This document shows positions 26,984-35,520 of a DNA stretch of 64,000 nucleotides, in pieces (position 1 is the first letter of the stretch; every line of letters starts with the position of its first letter). Location of the stretch: positions 1 through 64,000 of IMG/VR virus record IMGVR_UViG_3300006484_000005. One strand, 5' to 3'. Under the pieces are notes generated by a model. That model did not search any database, had not been told where the DNA came from, and worked only from the letters and a program-made list of their open reading frames with translations. Source of the DNA: a virus. Made by a program: the position numbers and the translations under genes.

Positions 26984-27924
26984 TAAGATATTAAGTCTTT
27001 AATTTTTAAAAATAAATTATACTCTTTAGAATTAAAATATTCATTTTTAATTTGATGAATTATTGGAAGATATTTATTATATAATTCAGTTTCATTTGAA
27101 ATAATATGTTTTAGTCTATACTCAATTTCATTTTTATCTTTTACTATATCAGTAAAATTAAATTCATCTAATTCACTTAAATATTCATTAAAATTTGAAC
27201 ACCCAAAATAAATAGGTATGGTATCGGTTAAAATACAATCCCAGAATTTTTCACTAATGTAGTTTTTTTGTATTGTATTCTCTCCTGAAATTGAAAATTT
27301 GTAATTATTAAGTCCTAACATTTTATTCCATATAGCACCTTTTACTTGTTTTCCGTTTTCTTCCCAATATTGACCATAAACATCAATATTAAAATTATTC
27401 TGAATTAAATATTCTACTATTTTAACTCGATCCTCATATATAGTTTGATATAAATCTGTATTGAAATTATAATGAGTTTCGTATGAGTTTCTAACTATGG
27501 TACTAATAGATTTATTCTTATTAAATTTTTTATTAATTAAATTACTATAAGTCCAATCATATTCAGATTCAGCAAAATTAATCTCTCCATGTCCCCCATA
27601 TAACATATAAACTAAATGTTCTTTATATGCTGGGGTATCTTCATATCCTTTTTTATCATGAACTATAATATGATTACTTATTTCATGTAAATGAGTTGAA
27701 TTATTACCTGACCATAATGGCTCCATTGTAAAGCAAAATGTAGTATCTTTACTTTTTACAATAGTATCATGACTGGGTCTCCCAAATATAAATAAAGCTT
27801 CATACGAATTATCATGAACAAATTTAATCCCATCTAATTGATTTGGATCTGTAACAAATTGTTTAATTACCCTATCAGTAATATTGTGAGAATTAGTCCA
27901 CCAACAATCTATTTTTACTTTCAT
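26983..27924 (-). CDS. GT10-like (fucosyltransferase family) glycosyltransferase
   Basis: The C-terminal half has SISGENTIQKNYISEKFWDCILTDTIPIYFGCSN, the diagnostic GT10 donor-binding motif of alpha-1,3-fucosyltransferases. Length 313 aa. It would transfer fucose or a similar sugar from a GDP-sugar. No GDP-fucose synthesis genes were seen, so donor supply would come from the host. Confidence 0.78.
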   Translation of the reverse strand: MKVKIDCWWTNSHNITDRVIKQFVTDPNQLDGIKFVHDNSYEALFIFGRPSHDTIVKSKDTTFCFTMEPLWSGNNSTHLHEISNHIIVHDKKGYEDTPAYKEHLVYMLYGGHGEINFAESEYDWTYSNLINKKFNKNKSISTIVRNSYETHYNFNTDLYQTIYEDRVKIVEYLIQNNFNIDVYGQYWEENGKQVKGAIWNKMLGLNNYKFSISGENTIQKNYISEKFWDCILTDTIPIYFGCSNFNEYLSELDEFNFTDIVKDKNEIEYRLKHIISNETELYNKYLPIIHQIKNEYFNSKEYNLFLKIKDLIS

Positions 27925-28685
27925 AGTTTGTTTTTATTATTTCTAAAAAATGACTCATATGGATATTGAGTAGCATCTGATTGTACTTTAATATATTTTG
28001 CCCCAAACATTCCTTCAATCCCTGTATCATCTCCCGATAGAATATATTTTGGATTATTATCTAAACTAAACATAAATTCTCGATTAAATGCTGAATATTT
28101 AGAAACACCTGGGCGGATGTTTTCATCTCTAATCCAATTTCCAGATGGTTGAATACCACCAATACTCCATTCAGTAACATTTCTATTATATTTACTTACA
28201 TATCTCCAAATAATGTCACCATCTTCCTCTCCAAATCCTAATAATCGCTCATCAAAATAACCTAATTCATCTAATATGTCTTTATGAACGGCATAATATT
28301 GGAATGAACTGTTAATTCTACAAATATCTGGGTGTTGATGAGTTAAATTTTGTTCTATCGTTGAAAAGAAATCATCAGATGTTAATTCTAAATCATCTTG
28401 GAGGATTACAGTCCAATCAGTAGTTGAGTGAATACATAATGTATTTACTAGTTTAGCTAATCCTCTTTGTTCTGGAAAAAATATTGGGTAAACGTTTTGA
28501 TATTCTAAACATAATTTTAAAATAGATTTCCTGTATTCGTCATCAAATAATTGTTGATAATTTCCATTTATAGCAACTATAATATCAGCGTCTGTTTGAC
28601 TTCTAATTTGGGATAAAAACTTAGTAAAGTAATCTAAACGATTAATAAAAGTAGTAATTCCTATGGTGTATTTTTTATCTGTCAT
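27921..28685 (-). CDS. Family 2 glycosyltransferase
   Basis: Starts KKYTIGITTFINRLDYFTKFLSQI. Metal site VILQDDLELTSDDFF, and a C-terminal YFDERLLGFGEEDGDIIWRY matching the (G/E)ED acceptor loop of the family. Overlaps both neighbours. Confidence 0.82.
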   Translation of the reverse strand: MTDKKYTIGITTFINRLDYFTKFLSQIRSQTDADIIVAINGNYQQLFDDEYRKSILKLCLEYQNVYPIFFPEQRGLAKLVNTLCIHSTTDWTVILQDDLELTSDDFFSTIEQNLTHQHPDICRINSSFQYYAVHKDILDELGYFDERLLGFGEEDGDIIWRYVSKYNRNVTEWSIGGIQPSGNWIRDENIRPGVSKYSAFNREFMFSLDNNPKYILSGDDTGIEGMFGAKYIKVQSDATQYPYESFFRNNKNKL

Positions 28686-29358
28686 AATATAATTTATTAC
28701 CCCAATCAGTAAAATGAGGCAAATGATAAGGTGAAATATTTGTTATTGGTTGACGATTTATTTTTCGTAGTAATTTATCTAAAGCATCTCCATCTTCTCC
28801 TCCCCACGTAGTAAATACAGGATCAAACCCTCCAATTTCTTTTAATGGTTTTGTGGGTGTAATAAAGAAGGCTCCTAATCCTCCAACACAACCATTTCCA
28901 ATAGCATAATTAAAATTGGTTTTTGATTTTAATGTTTTATTTTCATAATCAACAAACTCATCCCCACTAATTTTTTTCCAATCAAAATTATAAACAAAAT
29001 CGGAATCTAAATTGTTGTATAAATCTAAAATTAATGGATATTCTTCTTCATCAAAGAAACAGTCTGAATCTATAATTGATATAAAATCACTTTTTGAACG
29101 ATCTAATGCTATGTTTATTTTTTCTGAGCGTTTATATACTGATAATGGGTAAGGAATATGAATTGAATTTTCAATTATTTTATTAGGAGAGAAATCATAC
29201 ACTATATAATTAACATTACCTCCATTTTGGTTAATAAAATTAACTAATTCGGTATTTTTCTCAATAGTGAACAAAACATTACGTTCTCTATCACTATCTT
29301 CCCTACCATCGGTCCAAAATAAAGTAATTAAATCCCAAATTTTATTTTGATTTGTCAT
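28675..29358 (-). CDS. GT2-like glycosyltransferase with galactosyltransferase C-terminal motif
   Basis: ISIIDSDCFFDEEEYPLIL contains the DSD metal site. GGFDPVFTTWGGEDGDALDKLL is the galactosyltransferase-type WGxED loop. The start at 29358 (MTNQNKIWDL) is chosen over 29373 because it keeps a 17-nt overlap with the upstream methyltransferase. Confidence 0.78.
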   Translation of the reverse strand: MTNQNKIWDLITLFWTDGREDSDRERNVLFTIEKNTELVNFINQNGGNVNYIVYDFSPNKIIENSIHIPYPLSVYKRSEKINIALDRSKSDFISIIDSDCFFDEEEYPLILDLYNNLDSDFVYNFDWKKISGDEFVDYENKTLKSKTNFNYAIGNGCVGGLGAFFITPTKPLKEIGGFDPVFTTWGGEDGDALDKLLRKINRQPITNISPYHLPHFTDWGNKLYYDR

Positions 29359-29899
29359 ATATCCAACAAGCACCTATTACAGATATTTTTTCTTGCCCAA
29401 AGAATTCGTTAACAGCAGGATAAACACCACAATCATAATGATAATCATGACCCGATATAATCCCGGTTGATTTTACTTTTGGAGCCCACGCTATTAAGTC
29501 TTTTTTTACGCTTTCATAATCATGTCCTGCATCAATGAATACAAAATCTAAGCTATCATCTGCGTAATTAGAAGCTGCGTCCCATGATACATCTTTGATA
29601 ATATTAATTTTATCCTTTACAGGTTCTATATTATTTAAAAATATATCATATAAATTTTCAAATTGATCTTCTTCTAATTCTTTAGATGTTGGAACATATT
29701 CCCAAGTATCAACACAATCAAATTTTATGTCTTTGTTTGAGTTTATAATCTCAACAGCCATAAAGCAAGCACTCATTCCCTTCCAAACCCCCACTTCAAC
29801 GAAGTGAGAGTTTGTTGGAAATTTAGATACTATTGAAGAGTATAAATCTTCATAATTAAACCAGTTTTCACTGTTTACATTTTTATAAAAATGCTCCAT
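29342..29899 (-). CDS. Class I SAM-dependent methyltransferase (Methyltransf_24-like)
   Basis: SAM motif I FVEVGVWKGMSACFMA, then FDCVDTWE, LDFVFIDAGHDYESVKKDL and ISGHDYHYDCGVYPAV. This fits small-molecule or sugar methyltransferases of the type-24 family. Probably methylates a glycan in this cluster. Confidence 0.82.
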   Translation of the reverse strand: MEHFYKNVNSENWFNYEDLYSSIVSKFPTNSHFVEVGVWKGMSACFMAVEIINSNKDIKFDCVDTWEYVPTSKELEEDQFENLYDIFLNNIEPVKDKINIIKDVSWDAASNYADDSLDFVFIDAGHDYESVKKDLIAWAPKVKSTGIISGHDYHYDCGVYPAVNEFFGQEKISVIGACWIYDKSK

Positions 29900-31164
29900 T
29901 ATAAATTACCTTCTATTTTATCACACCATCCTTTTGATATTGAATGTGGCCAAACAATCCATTTAGTTGGTTTACCACCATAATTAAATTCCCTCCAAAC
30001 TTTACAATAACCATCTGGATCGTTTTTCATGCGTTTGATTTCATCGCTATCAGCATCCTTTCTAAATATAGTTTCTCCAGTTTCATTTTCAAATGCTACA
30101 CACCAGAAATCATAATCATCTTCAGGAACGCGATCATACCCAACATCAATACAATGTTTAAATATTGTTAAAAATGCGTTTTCGTATTCAGTTTCATCTT
30201 CAATTACTGGATTAGGAGCAAATTTATTATCTAAAGTATACTGCTGCACACCTCTAGTTTTAAATTTTAATCCAGCATAACGCTCATAATCTTGTAATGT
30301 GCGTTCTTCACCAAACCAATACTGTCCAATATTACTACGCATACAAGGTGAACATTCTCCATCCATCCCAAATAATGAACGGTTTCTGAAGTGAGATGCA
30401 TTATTTTTAGCTACCCATTCTGGATCATCATCCCAATGTTTTGTTCTACCTTTACGAGTATATTCATGCCAAGCTACTACTTTATGAGGGTGAAATAAAT
30501 CATATCCATGAGTATAAGCTCTAACAGCAATCGAAATTTCTTCACCATGGAAGTAATAATTTGGATCATGAGGTACTTCTAAAGCAAACTGACCTAAAGT
30601 AAAACAGAAGTGAGCTGAATAGAATCTTGCAGGAACTGGTTCAGTCATATCTTCCCATCCTGGAATGGTTGCTGGTAGGAAAAATACAGCACCTTCAGGG
30701 ATAAATCTGTCAAACGTCATCCACCAAGGTTCTTTAACTCGTTCATCTGGATCGTTTTCAGGGTTAAAACTAGAAATATATGCTGTTAATAATGGTTTTT
30801 TATGGCCTTTTTCTTGGAGTTGTTTAATCATTCCAATTAAGGTTTCATCCCAATTTTCAGCAAATCTATGATGTGAATCAATTTGTAATGTATAATCTTC
30901 TCCACCATAATGTTGTTGGATTAAATTACGTGCCCAACAAGCCCCTAAAGATGATTTATATTCTACATCTACTATTTTAAATCGAGAATCGTCCCGGTAT
31001 TTATCTATATCTTTAGAAAATGTATCATCATCACTAAACTGATGAGCAATACAAAATACTAAATTTTCTGGATGTTTAGCATTAGAGATACAATCTTCAA
31101 CTGTAGGCAACAATTGGGGATCACGGTATGAAGCAATTTGAATAAATATTTTATCGTTTTGCAT
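29899..31164 (-). CDS. GlcNAc-transferase family protein (PF11397-like)
   Basis: IFIQIASYRDPQLLPTVEDCI at the N-terminus, then GACWARNLIQQHY and YTLQIDSHHRFAENWD (DSH metal site), FHGEEISIAVRAYTHGYDLFHP. This is the pattern of the Skp1-type polypeptide GlcNAc-transferases also found in bacteria and phages. Acceptor unknown. Length 421 aa. Confidence 0.83.
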   Translation of the reverse strand: MQNDKIFIQIASYRDPQLLPTVEDCISNAKHPENLVFCIAHQFSDDDTFSKDIDKYRDDSRFKIVDVEYKSSLGACWARNLIQQHYGGEDYTLQIDSHHRFAENWDETLIGMIKQLQEKGHKKPLLTAYISSFNPENDPDERVKEPWWMTFDRFIPEGAVFFLPATIPGWEDMTEPVPARFYSAHFCFTLGQFALEVPHDPNYYFHGEEISIAVRAYTHGYDLFHPHKVVAWHEYTRKGRTKHWDDDPEWVAKNNASHFRNRSLFGMDGECSPCMRSNIGQYWFGEERTLQDYERYAGLKFKTRGVQQYTLDNKFAPNPVIEDETEYENAFLTIFKHCIDVGYDRVPEDDYDFWCVAFENETGETIFRKDADSDEIKRMKNDPDGYCKVWREFNYGGKPTKWIVWPHSISKGWCDKIEGNL

Positions 31165-31699
31165 TTTTTAATTCGTCTTCTGTAAAGAATTGTTTTAAAT
31201 TTGGGGCGAAATATGATAATGATTTTTGTACTTTACGATCTTCTGAACGATATACAACGTATTTATCACCACGTTTTTCAAAATGGCATGGACGTTGTGA
31301 AGCAGCAGCTCTATATTTAGCAGTTGCATCAGCTTCTTCCTCTGTAGCACATGATTTAGATAAATTAGATGCTTGTACTTCACCATATGCAGATAAGAAT
31401 TTATCTTTTAATCCATAGGCCATAATGCCTGCTGATAGCACGTACATAATATCACAAAAGGCATCCATTACTCCGATAATATCACCATCATCAGCTGCTA
31501 CTTTATATTCATCTAATTCTTCTTGGATGAAGTTATAGATAAAATCACGTTCCATTTTTTCTGGAATCGTAGGAATGTAATTGTTTAGTTTACCGAATAA
31601 TCTGTTGAATGTTTCTACTTCAGTAATAAAGTGTAAACGATCAGCATCAATTTCTTTTTTGATAATTTGGTCTTGCCAAGTTTGTTCTGTGTTTTCCAT
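31151..31699 (-). CDS. MazG-like nucleoside triphosphate pyrophosphohydrolase
   Basis: The core FIQEELDEYKVAADDGDIIGVMDAFCDIMYVL shows the ExxE...D...D metal-binding pattern of all-alpha NTP pyrophosphatases (PRA-PH/MazG superfamily). Such phage enzymes trim nucleotide pools or lower (p)ppGpp-type signals. The C-terminal 60 residues are extra. Starts 7 nt after folE. Confidence 0.72.
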   Translation of the reverse strand: MENTEQTWQDQIIKKEIDADRLHFITEVETFNRLFGKLNNYIPTIPEKMERDFIYNFIQEELDEYKVAADDGDIIGVMDAFCDIMYVLSAGIMAYGLKDKFLSAYGEVQASNLSKSCATEEEADATAKYRAAASQRPCHFEKRGDKYVVYRSEDRKVQKSLSYFAPNLKQFFTEDELKNAKR

Positions 31700-31705
31700 A
31701 ACTGA

Positions 31706-32416
31706 TTAAATATATGCTTGTAGGTTAAATTTTAACATTTCTAATACTTCTTGTTTAGCTGTTTTAGCGTGGTCAGCAAATACACCTGATACTTCAGACG
31801 TCATCATACTAGCACCCATATGTTTAACTCCACGACATGATACACAATTGTGTGTTGCATGCATCATTACCATAATACCTTCGTTACCTACAATTAATTT
31901 ATCCATAGCATTATGAATAGCCATAGTTAATTGTTCTTGAATAGCGCCTCTACGTGAGAAATGTTCAACTACACGATTTAATTTTGATAATCCGATTACC
32001 TTTGATTCAGGACCTGGCACATATGCAATATGACATTTACCTAAAATTGCTTGGTGGTGATGAGAACACATTGATATTACTGGAATATCGCGCTCTAATA
32101 CAATACCATTATAACCATCTGATGGGAATGCTGTAACATCGCCTAATACTTCGTAACGACCTCTCCATAAATCATTAACGTATGCTTTGGCTACACGTTT
32201 TGGTGTGTTAGATGAATTTGGATCGTTTTTCCAATCAACACCTAATGCGTCTAAGAAATTACCATATGCAATAGTTGCATTATCGATAATGGTTTGTTTT
32301 TCTTCTACGGTTAGAGATCGCTCTTTACCTTCGGTTTTAATGATTTGTTGTAAATGGAGTGAGATACCATTTGCATTACCTGAATTGGTAATTTCTAAAT
32401 TGCTAATTTCGCACAT
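31706..32416 (-). CDS. folE: GTP cyclohydrolase I
   Basis: Converts GTP to 7,8-dihydroneopterin triphosphate, the first step to both folate and 7-deazaguanines. Zinc ligands are visible: Cys 117 and the HHH run at 119-121 (SMCSHHHQA), and Cys 191 (THNCVSCRGVKH). The GLSKLNRVVEHFSRR block is also conserved. The other preQ0 genes lie about 20 kb away at 51.2-54.8 kb. A promoter-like motif lies just upstream. Confidence 0.93.
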   Translation of the reverse strand: MCEISNLEITNSGNANGISLHLQQIIKTEGKERSLTVEEKQTIIDNATIAYGNFLDALGVDWKNDPNSSNTPKRVAKAYVNDLWRGRYEVLGDVTAFPSDGYNGIVLERDIPVISMCSHHHQAILGKCHIAYVPGPESKVIGLSKLNRVVEHFSRRGAIQEQLTMAIHNAMDKLIVGNEGIMVMMHATHNCVSCRGVKHMGASMMTSEVSGVFADHAKTAKQEVLEMLKFNLQAYI

Positions 32417-32440
32417 AACTTATTGTTTAAATTTATAACT

Positions 32441-32456
32441 GAATTTAATTAGGAAA
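32441..32456 (-). promoter_or_regulatory. Promoter-like element upstream of folE
   Basis: Coding strand reads TTTCCTAATTAAATTC, a near copy of the recurrent motif, 24 nt before the folE ATG. It begins inside the 3' arm of the hairpin at 32452-32478. Confidence 0.45.
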
Positions 32457-32478
32457 GACTTGATTGACAAGTCCTTCC
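32452..32478 (-). terminator. Terminator-like hairpin
   Basis: An 11-bp stem with one wobble (GGAAGGACTTG and CAAGTCTTTCC) and a 5-nt loop, located after the stop of the gene at 32502-32813. The T-tract is weak (CTAATTAAATT). Confidence 0.55.
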
Positions 32479-32501
32479 ATTATTTAATATTTTAATTGGT
32501 A

Positions 32502-32813
32502 TTATTTAATACCTGCAATTTTATACCAGCGATATGAGATTTCGTCTAGTTCTTCTGGTTTTTCATGCATGTTATCTTCAACTGCATTCATTCCTGAAGT
32601 ATCAGCTCCGTCTACTTTAGTACCAACAATTTCATCGTATTGTTCCATCTGCATTATATCACCATCAGCACACATTTCGATTAATTTTTCAGCTACATCA
32701 TGTAACATCATATCATCAGTTGCATCTTCGCGAGCAAATTCTAGTAAACGTATAAATAATGGAACATCAACTGTGATGACGTCCATTTTATTTTCTTGTT
32801 CTTGGTCTTCCAT
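32502..32813 (-). CDS. Acidic hypothetical protein, 103 aa
   Basis: Contains DVPLFIRLLEFAREDATDDMMLHDVAEKLIEM, a helical core, and an acidic C-terminal half. No enzyme motif. The pattern is seen in small phage proteins of unknown role. A TATATTTATA-type element lies at 32825-32834. Confidence 0.6.
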   Translation of the reverse strand: MEDQEQENKMDVITVDVPLFIRLLEFAREDATDDMMLHDVAEKLIEMCADGDIMQMEQYDEIVGTKVDGADTSGMNAVEDNMHEKPEELDEISYRWYKIAGIK

Positions 32814-32852
32814 ATTATTATTTGATATAAATATAGTAGAGAAATAAATTAA

Positions 32853-34382
32853 TTACAAATTCAACTTAGAGCCTATAGTAAAGAAGAATGTTGGTTTATC
32901 AAATGTAGATGGTATGTTTGATTTGATATTAAAGTTAATTCGGAAACGTTTAGATAACGGAATATCGAATGAATTTCCTAACATAACATTAAAATCTTTA
33001 TTTACTTTCATTATTGGATCACTTGTAATATAAGATGTCGGAGAATAAAGTAAAAACACCTCAGGTGTGAATTTAATTTTAGTTTTTGTTTCTAATGGTC
33101 TCATATAGAATCCAGTTAATGACGGACCATACATTTGATCTCCTGATCCTAAGAATCCAGCAATTAATGATACGTTATAGCCTGCAACACCTTTTTTACC
33201 TAATAATTTAATGTAAGTATATCCAGCAAATGTTAAATGGTCTGTAAATGTAGTTGCGTATGTTAATGAATAATTTCGAACGTGACTAATAGCACCGTTT
33301 GTAGTATACATTTTAGTATACTTACCTGTTAATGCTAATTGTTTAAAATTCAAATGGATCATTGAAGTAGCACCCCACGATTCATTTCCCATTAACGATG
33401 CTTTAGATGCTGATACACCCAGTACTGGAGTAAATGTATTGTCTGCATTTTGCATCAATGCAAAGTCACCTTGTACTACTAATGGATTAGTTGTATTTAC
33501 TGTTTTAGCTTTCTTTTCGTCTTTTTTACTATCTGATTTCTTTTCGTCTTTTTTGCTTTCACTTTTAGCATCGTCTTTCTTTTCTTCCTTACTTTCAGAT
33601 TTTGATTCTGATTTGCTTTCTTCTTTAGATTCCGACTTTGATTCGCTTTTAGATTCAGACTTGGCTTCAGCTTTAGCCTCTGCTTTAGCTTCGGCCTTTG
33701 CTTCGGCTTTAGCCCCTCCCGGAGATCCACCGCCTCCTCCACCACCACCTCCACCTCCACCACCTGTAGCGCCTCCACCACTTGGAGCGGAACTACCCGC
33801 TGATGATGCGCTTGAACTCGCTGTAGATGATGCACTTGATGATGCACTAGATGATGCTGTACTTGATGCTGTGTTAGCGGCAGCACCTGCGGCTGTATTG
33901 GCTGCTGTACCTGAAGCTGTGTTTGCTGCTGTAGATGCTGCTGTATTGGCAGCTGTTGAAGCTGCTGTAGAGGCAGCAGTACTTGCTGCTGTTGACGCAG
34001 CAGTAGCAGCAGCTGTTTGGGCTGCTGTTTGGGCCGCAGTTTGGGCAGCTGTCTGTGCTGCAACTTGAGCTGCTGCTTGAGCTACTACTGCGGAAATTGT
34101 ATTTGATATTGTTTGAGTTTGGGTTTGAGCAACTACTTCTTGTGCTTTACACACATATGCTTTCATTTGCTCATTTACCCATAATTGTACCTCACCTTTA
34201 GCTGCTTCTTCATATGAAAATGAACGAGCAGAACTACGATATACAATCAATACAGAACCCCCGATCGGAACAGTATATAATACCATCTGTTTCGAACAGG
34301 GGTCAAAGTATGCGTTGGTAAGTACTTGTGCCTTACTTAAAAATGAAACGATTAAAAGTAAGAATACAAGTACATACTTCAC
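32853..34382 (-). CDS. Exported low-complexity protein with C-terminal barrel-like domain, 509 aa
   Basis: Signal peptide MKYVLVFLLLIVSFLSKAQ. Residues 102-195 are runs of TAAQ/TAAS/TAAN four-residue repeats. Residues 202-218 are almost all Gly. Residues 223-292 are KAEA/KSES/KKDEK repeats. Residues 297-509 resemble outer-membrane beta-barrel strands (TGKYTKMYTTNG, FTFFFTIGSKLNL). A signal peptide, repeat stalk and membrane domain suggest a host-surface protein rather than a virion part. Function unknown. Confidence 0.7.
   Translation of the reverse strand: MKYVLVFLLLIVSFLSKAQVLTNAYFDPCSKQMVLYTVPIGGSVLIVYRSSARSFSYEEAAKGEVQLWVNEQMKAYVCKAQEVVAQTQTQTISNTISAVVAQAAAQVAAQTAAQTAAQTAAQTAAATAASTAASTAASTAASTAANTAASTAANTASGTAANTAAGAAANTASSTASSSASSSASSTASSSASSAGSSAPSGGGATGGGGGGGGGGGGGSPGGAKAEAKAEAKAEAKAEAKSESKSESKSESKEESKSESKSESKEEKKDDAKSESKKDEKKSDSKKDEKKAKTVNTTNPLVVQGDFALMQNADNTFTPVLGVSASKASLMGNESWGATSMIHLNFKQLALTGKYTKMYTTNGAISHVRNYSLTYATTFTDHLTFAGYTYIKLLGKKGVAGYNVSLIAGFLGSGDQMYGPSLTGFYMRPLETKTKIKFTPEVFLLYSPTSYITSDPIMKVNKDFNVMLGNSFDIPLSKRFRINFNIKSNIPSTFDKPTFFFTIGSKLNL
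33507..34079 (-). repeat. Low-complexity coding repeats (TAAx, poly-Gly, KAEA/KSES)
   Basis: In-frame short-period repeats within the 509-aa exported protein: Ala-Thr-rich units from 34079 to about 33800, a Gly run near 33730-33780, and alternating Lys with Glu, Ala or Ser from 33716 to 33507. Confidence 0.85.
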
Positions 34383-34385
34383 TTA

Positions 34386-35186
34386 TTACGCTCCTATTGC
34401 TTTACTAAATCCATTAGGACAAGTTCTAGTACATACTAAAGATGCAACAACTGGTGCTACTGCAGCTCCGATTGCAATACCAACTCCTGCTGGAGTAGCC
34501 CACAATGCAGCCGAATCTAAACTATAGTAAATACAATTTGAACATACATTTTTCAATAATTGTGGATCAACACTTCCACCAACACCAGGTATTGATAAAA
34601 ACCCATCTGCCACTATTGAACCCATTGCTGTTGCTACTACTGATTTAGCTGCCATATCTGCCGTATAAAGAACCGGTGTAGCCATCAAAGATAATGTAGT
34701 TGAAGTTGCTGCTCCAGCTGGTTGTGCTGGTGTAAATGCTGCAACACAACCCATAGAGATTGCCGCAGTTATTCCAATTGTACAAGCATTTGCATCAGCC
34801 CAATTATATGCAGCTACTGCACCTGCTGCTACTATTTCAACACCCGCAACAATTTGTTGTTCAGCTTGTTTAGATAATTGAACAAATTCGTTTTGAGTTA
34901 CATCAAATCCTACCTTTGCAAATTCTTCGGTAGTACTTGCAATAGTACAAGCTGCACTTTCTACTCTGTGTGCACTATCGGTAGCAAATGCTACTGAATA
35001 GTTGTATGCATCTTCTACACTACCTATTGCAGTGTTTATACCACTTCCAATTGGTTGAATTACGTTATCATTAATTGCATTTCCTGCATCTACAAATGCA
35101 TTACCAATTGGCTGAATAACATTATCATTAATTGCATTTCCCGCATCTACGAATGCGTTTTCAATTGCTTTTCCGGCTCCGCCCAT
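34386..35186 (-). CDS. Hydrophobic Ala/Gly-rich protein with 19-residue tandem repeat, 266 aa
   Basis: The N-terminus carries two copies of NAFVDAGNAINDNVIQPIG. The rest is rich in Ala and hydrophobic residues (GITAAISMGCVAAFTP, VGIAIGAAVAPVVASLVC) with several Cys (NVCSNC, CTRTC). Possibly membrane-active. It sits between the exported repeat protein and the lysis genes. No family recognised. Confidence 0.6.
   Translation of the reverse strand: MGGAGKAIENAFVDAGNAINDNVIQPIGNAFVDAGNAINDNVIQPIGSGINTAIGSVEDAYNYSVAFATDSAHRVESAACTIASTTEEFAKVGFDVTQNEFVQLSKQAEQQIVAGVEIVAAGAVAAYNWADANACTIGITAAISMGCVAAFTPAQPAGAATSTTLSLMATPVLYTADMAAKSVVATAMGSIVADGFLSIPGVGGSVDPQLLKNVCSNCIYYSLDSAALWATPAGVGIAIGAAVAPVVASLVCTRTCPNGFSKAIGA
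35047..35160 (-). repeat. Two 57-bp direct tandem repeats
   Basis: Units 35047-35103 and 35104-35160 differ at a few positions and encode two copies of a 19-residue segment. Confidence 0.85.
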
Positions 35187-35199
35187 ATTTTTTTTTAGT

Positions 35200-35508
35200 T
35201 TAGTTTATTTCCATTCTCATTAAATATAACTCGTTGTTTTCAAACCAATCTTTGAATCCAAACATTTTTGCTAATTTCTTTGCTTTTAGGTTACCTTTTA
35301 CAGGTGCTCCATATATTTCATTATATCCTTCTTTTTTAAAATTATTAAGAATACCATCATAGATATACATCATTCTTTTAAAAAAGGAATGTGACCAAAT
35401 ATTCTCATCAAAAGTTATATGCATTGCAATCTTACTTTTATTGAATAGATAATCACATTCTACTAATACATCTTTATCTTCATATAACGTTACTCTTACT
35501 GATGACAT
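35200..35508 (-). CDS. GNAT-like small protein, 102 aa
   Basis: The C-terminal part (GYNEIYGAPVKGNLKAKKLAKMFGFKDW then LYLMRMEI) looks like the last third of a GNAT acetyltransferase, where a side chain replaces the AcCoA loop. At 102 aa it is short for a full GNAT domain. Often found near phage structural or lysis genes. Function unproven. Confidence 0.5.
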   Translation of the reverse strand: MSSVRVTLYEDKDVLVECDYLFNKSKIAMHITFDENIWSHSFFKRMMYIYDGILNNFKKEGYNEIYGAPVKGNLKAKKLAKMFGFKDWFENNELYLMRMEIN

Positions 35509-35520
35509 AATTACTTTCTA

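Noticed and set aside
33439-34068. Plus-strand frame of 209 codons and a second minus-strand frame in the repeat region
   Set aside because: Both are frame shadows of the low-complexity repeats in the 509-aa protein; they have poly-Ala, poly-Asp or poly-Gln composition.
35200-35508. Full GNAT acetyltransferase
   Set aside because: Only the last part of the fold is recognisable and the protein is just 102 aa, so it is listed as GNAT-like only.
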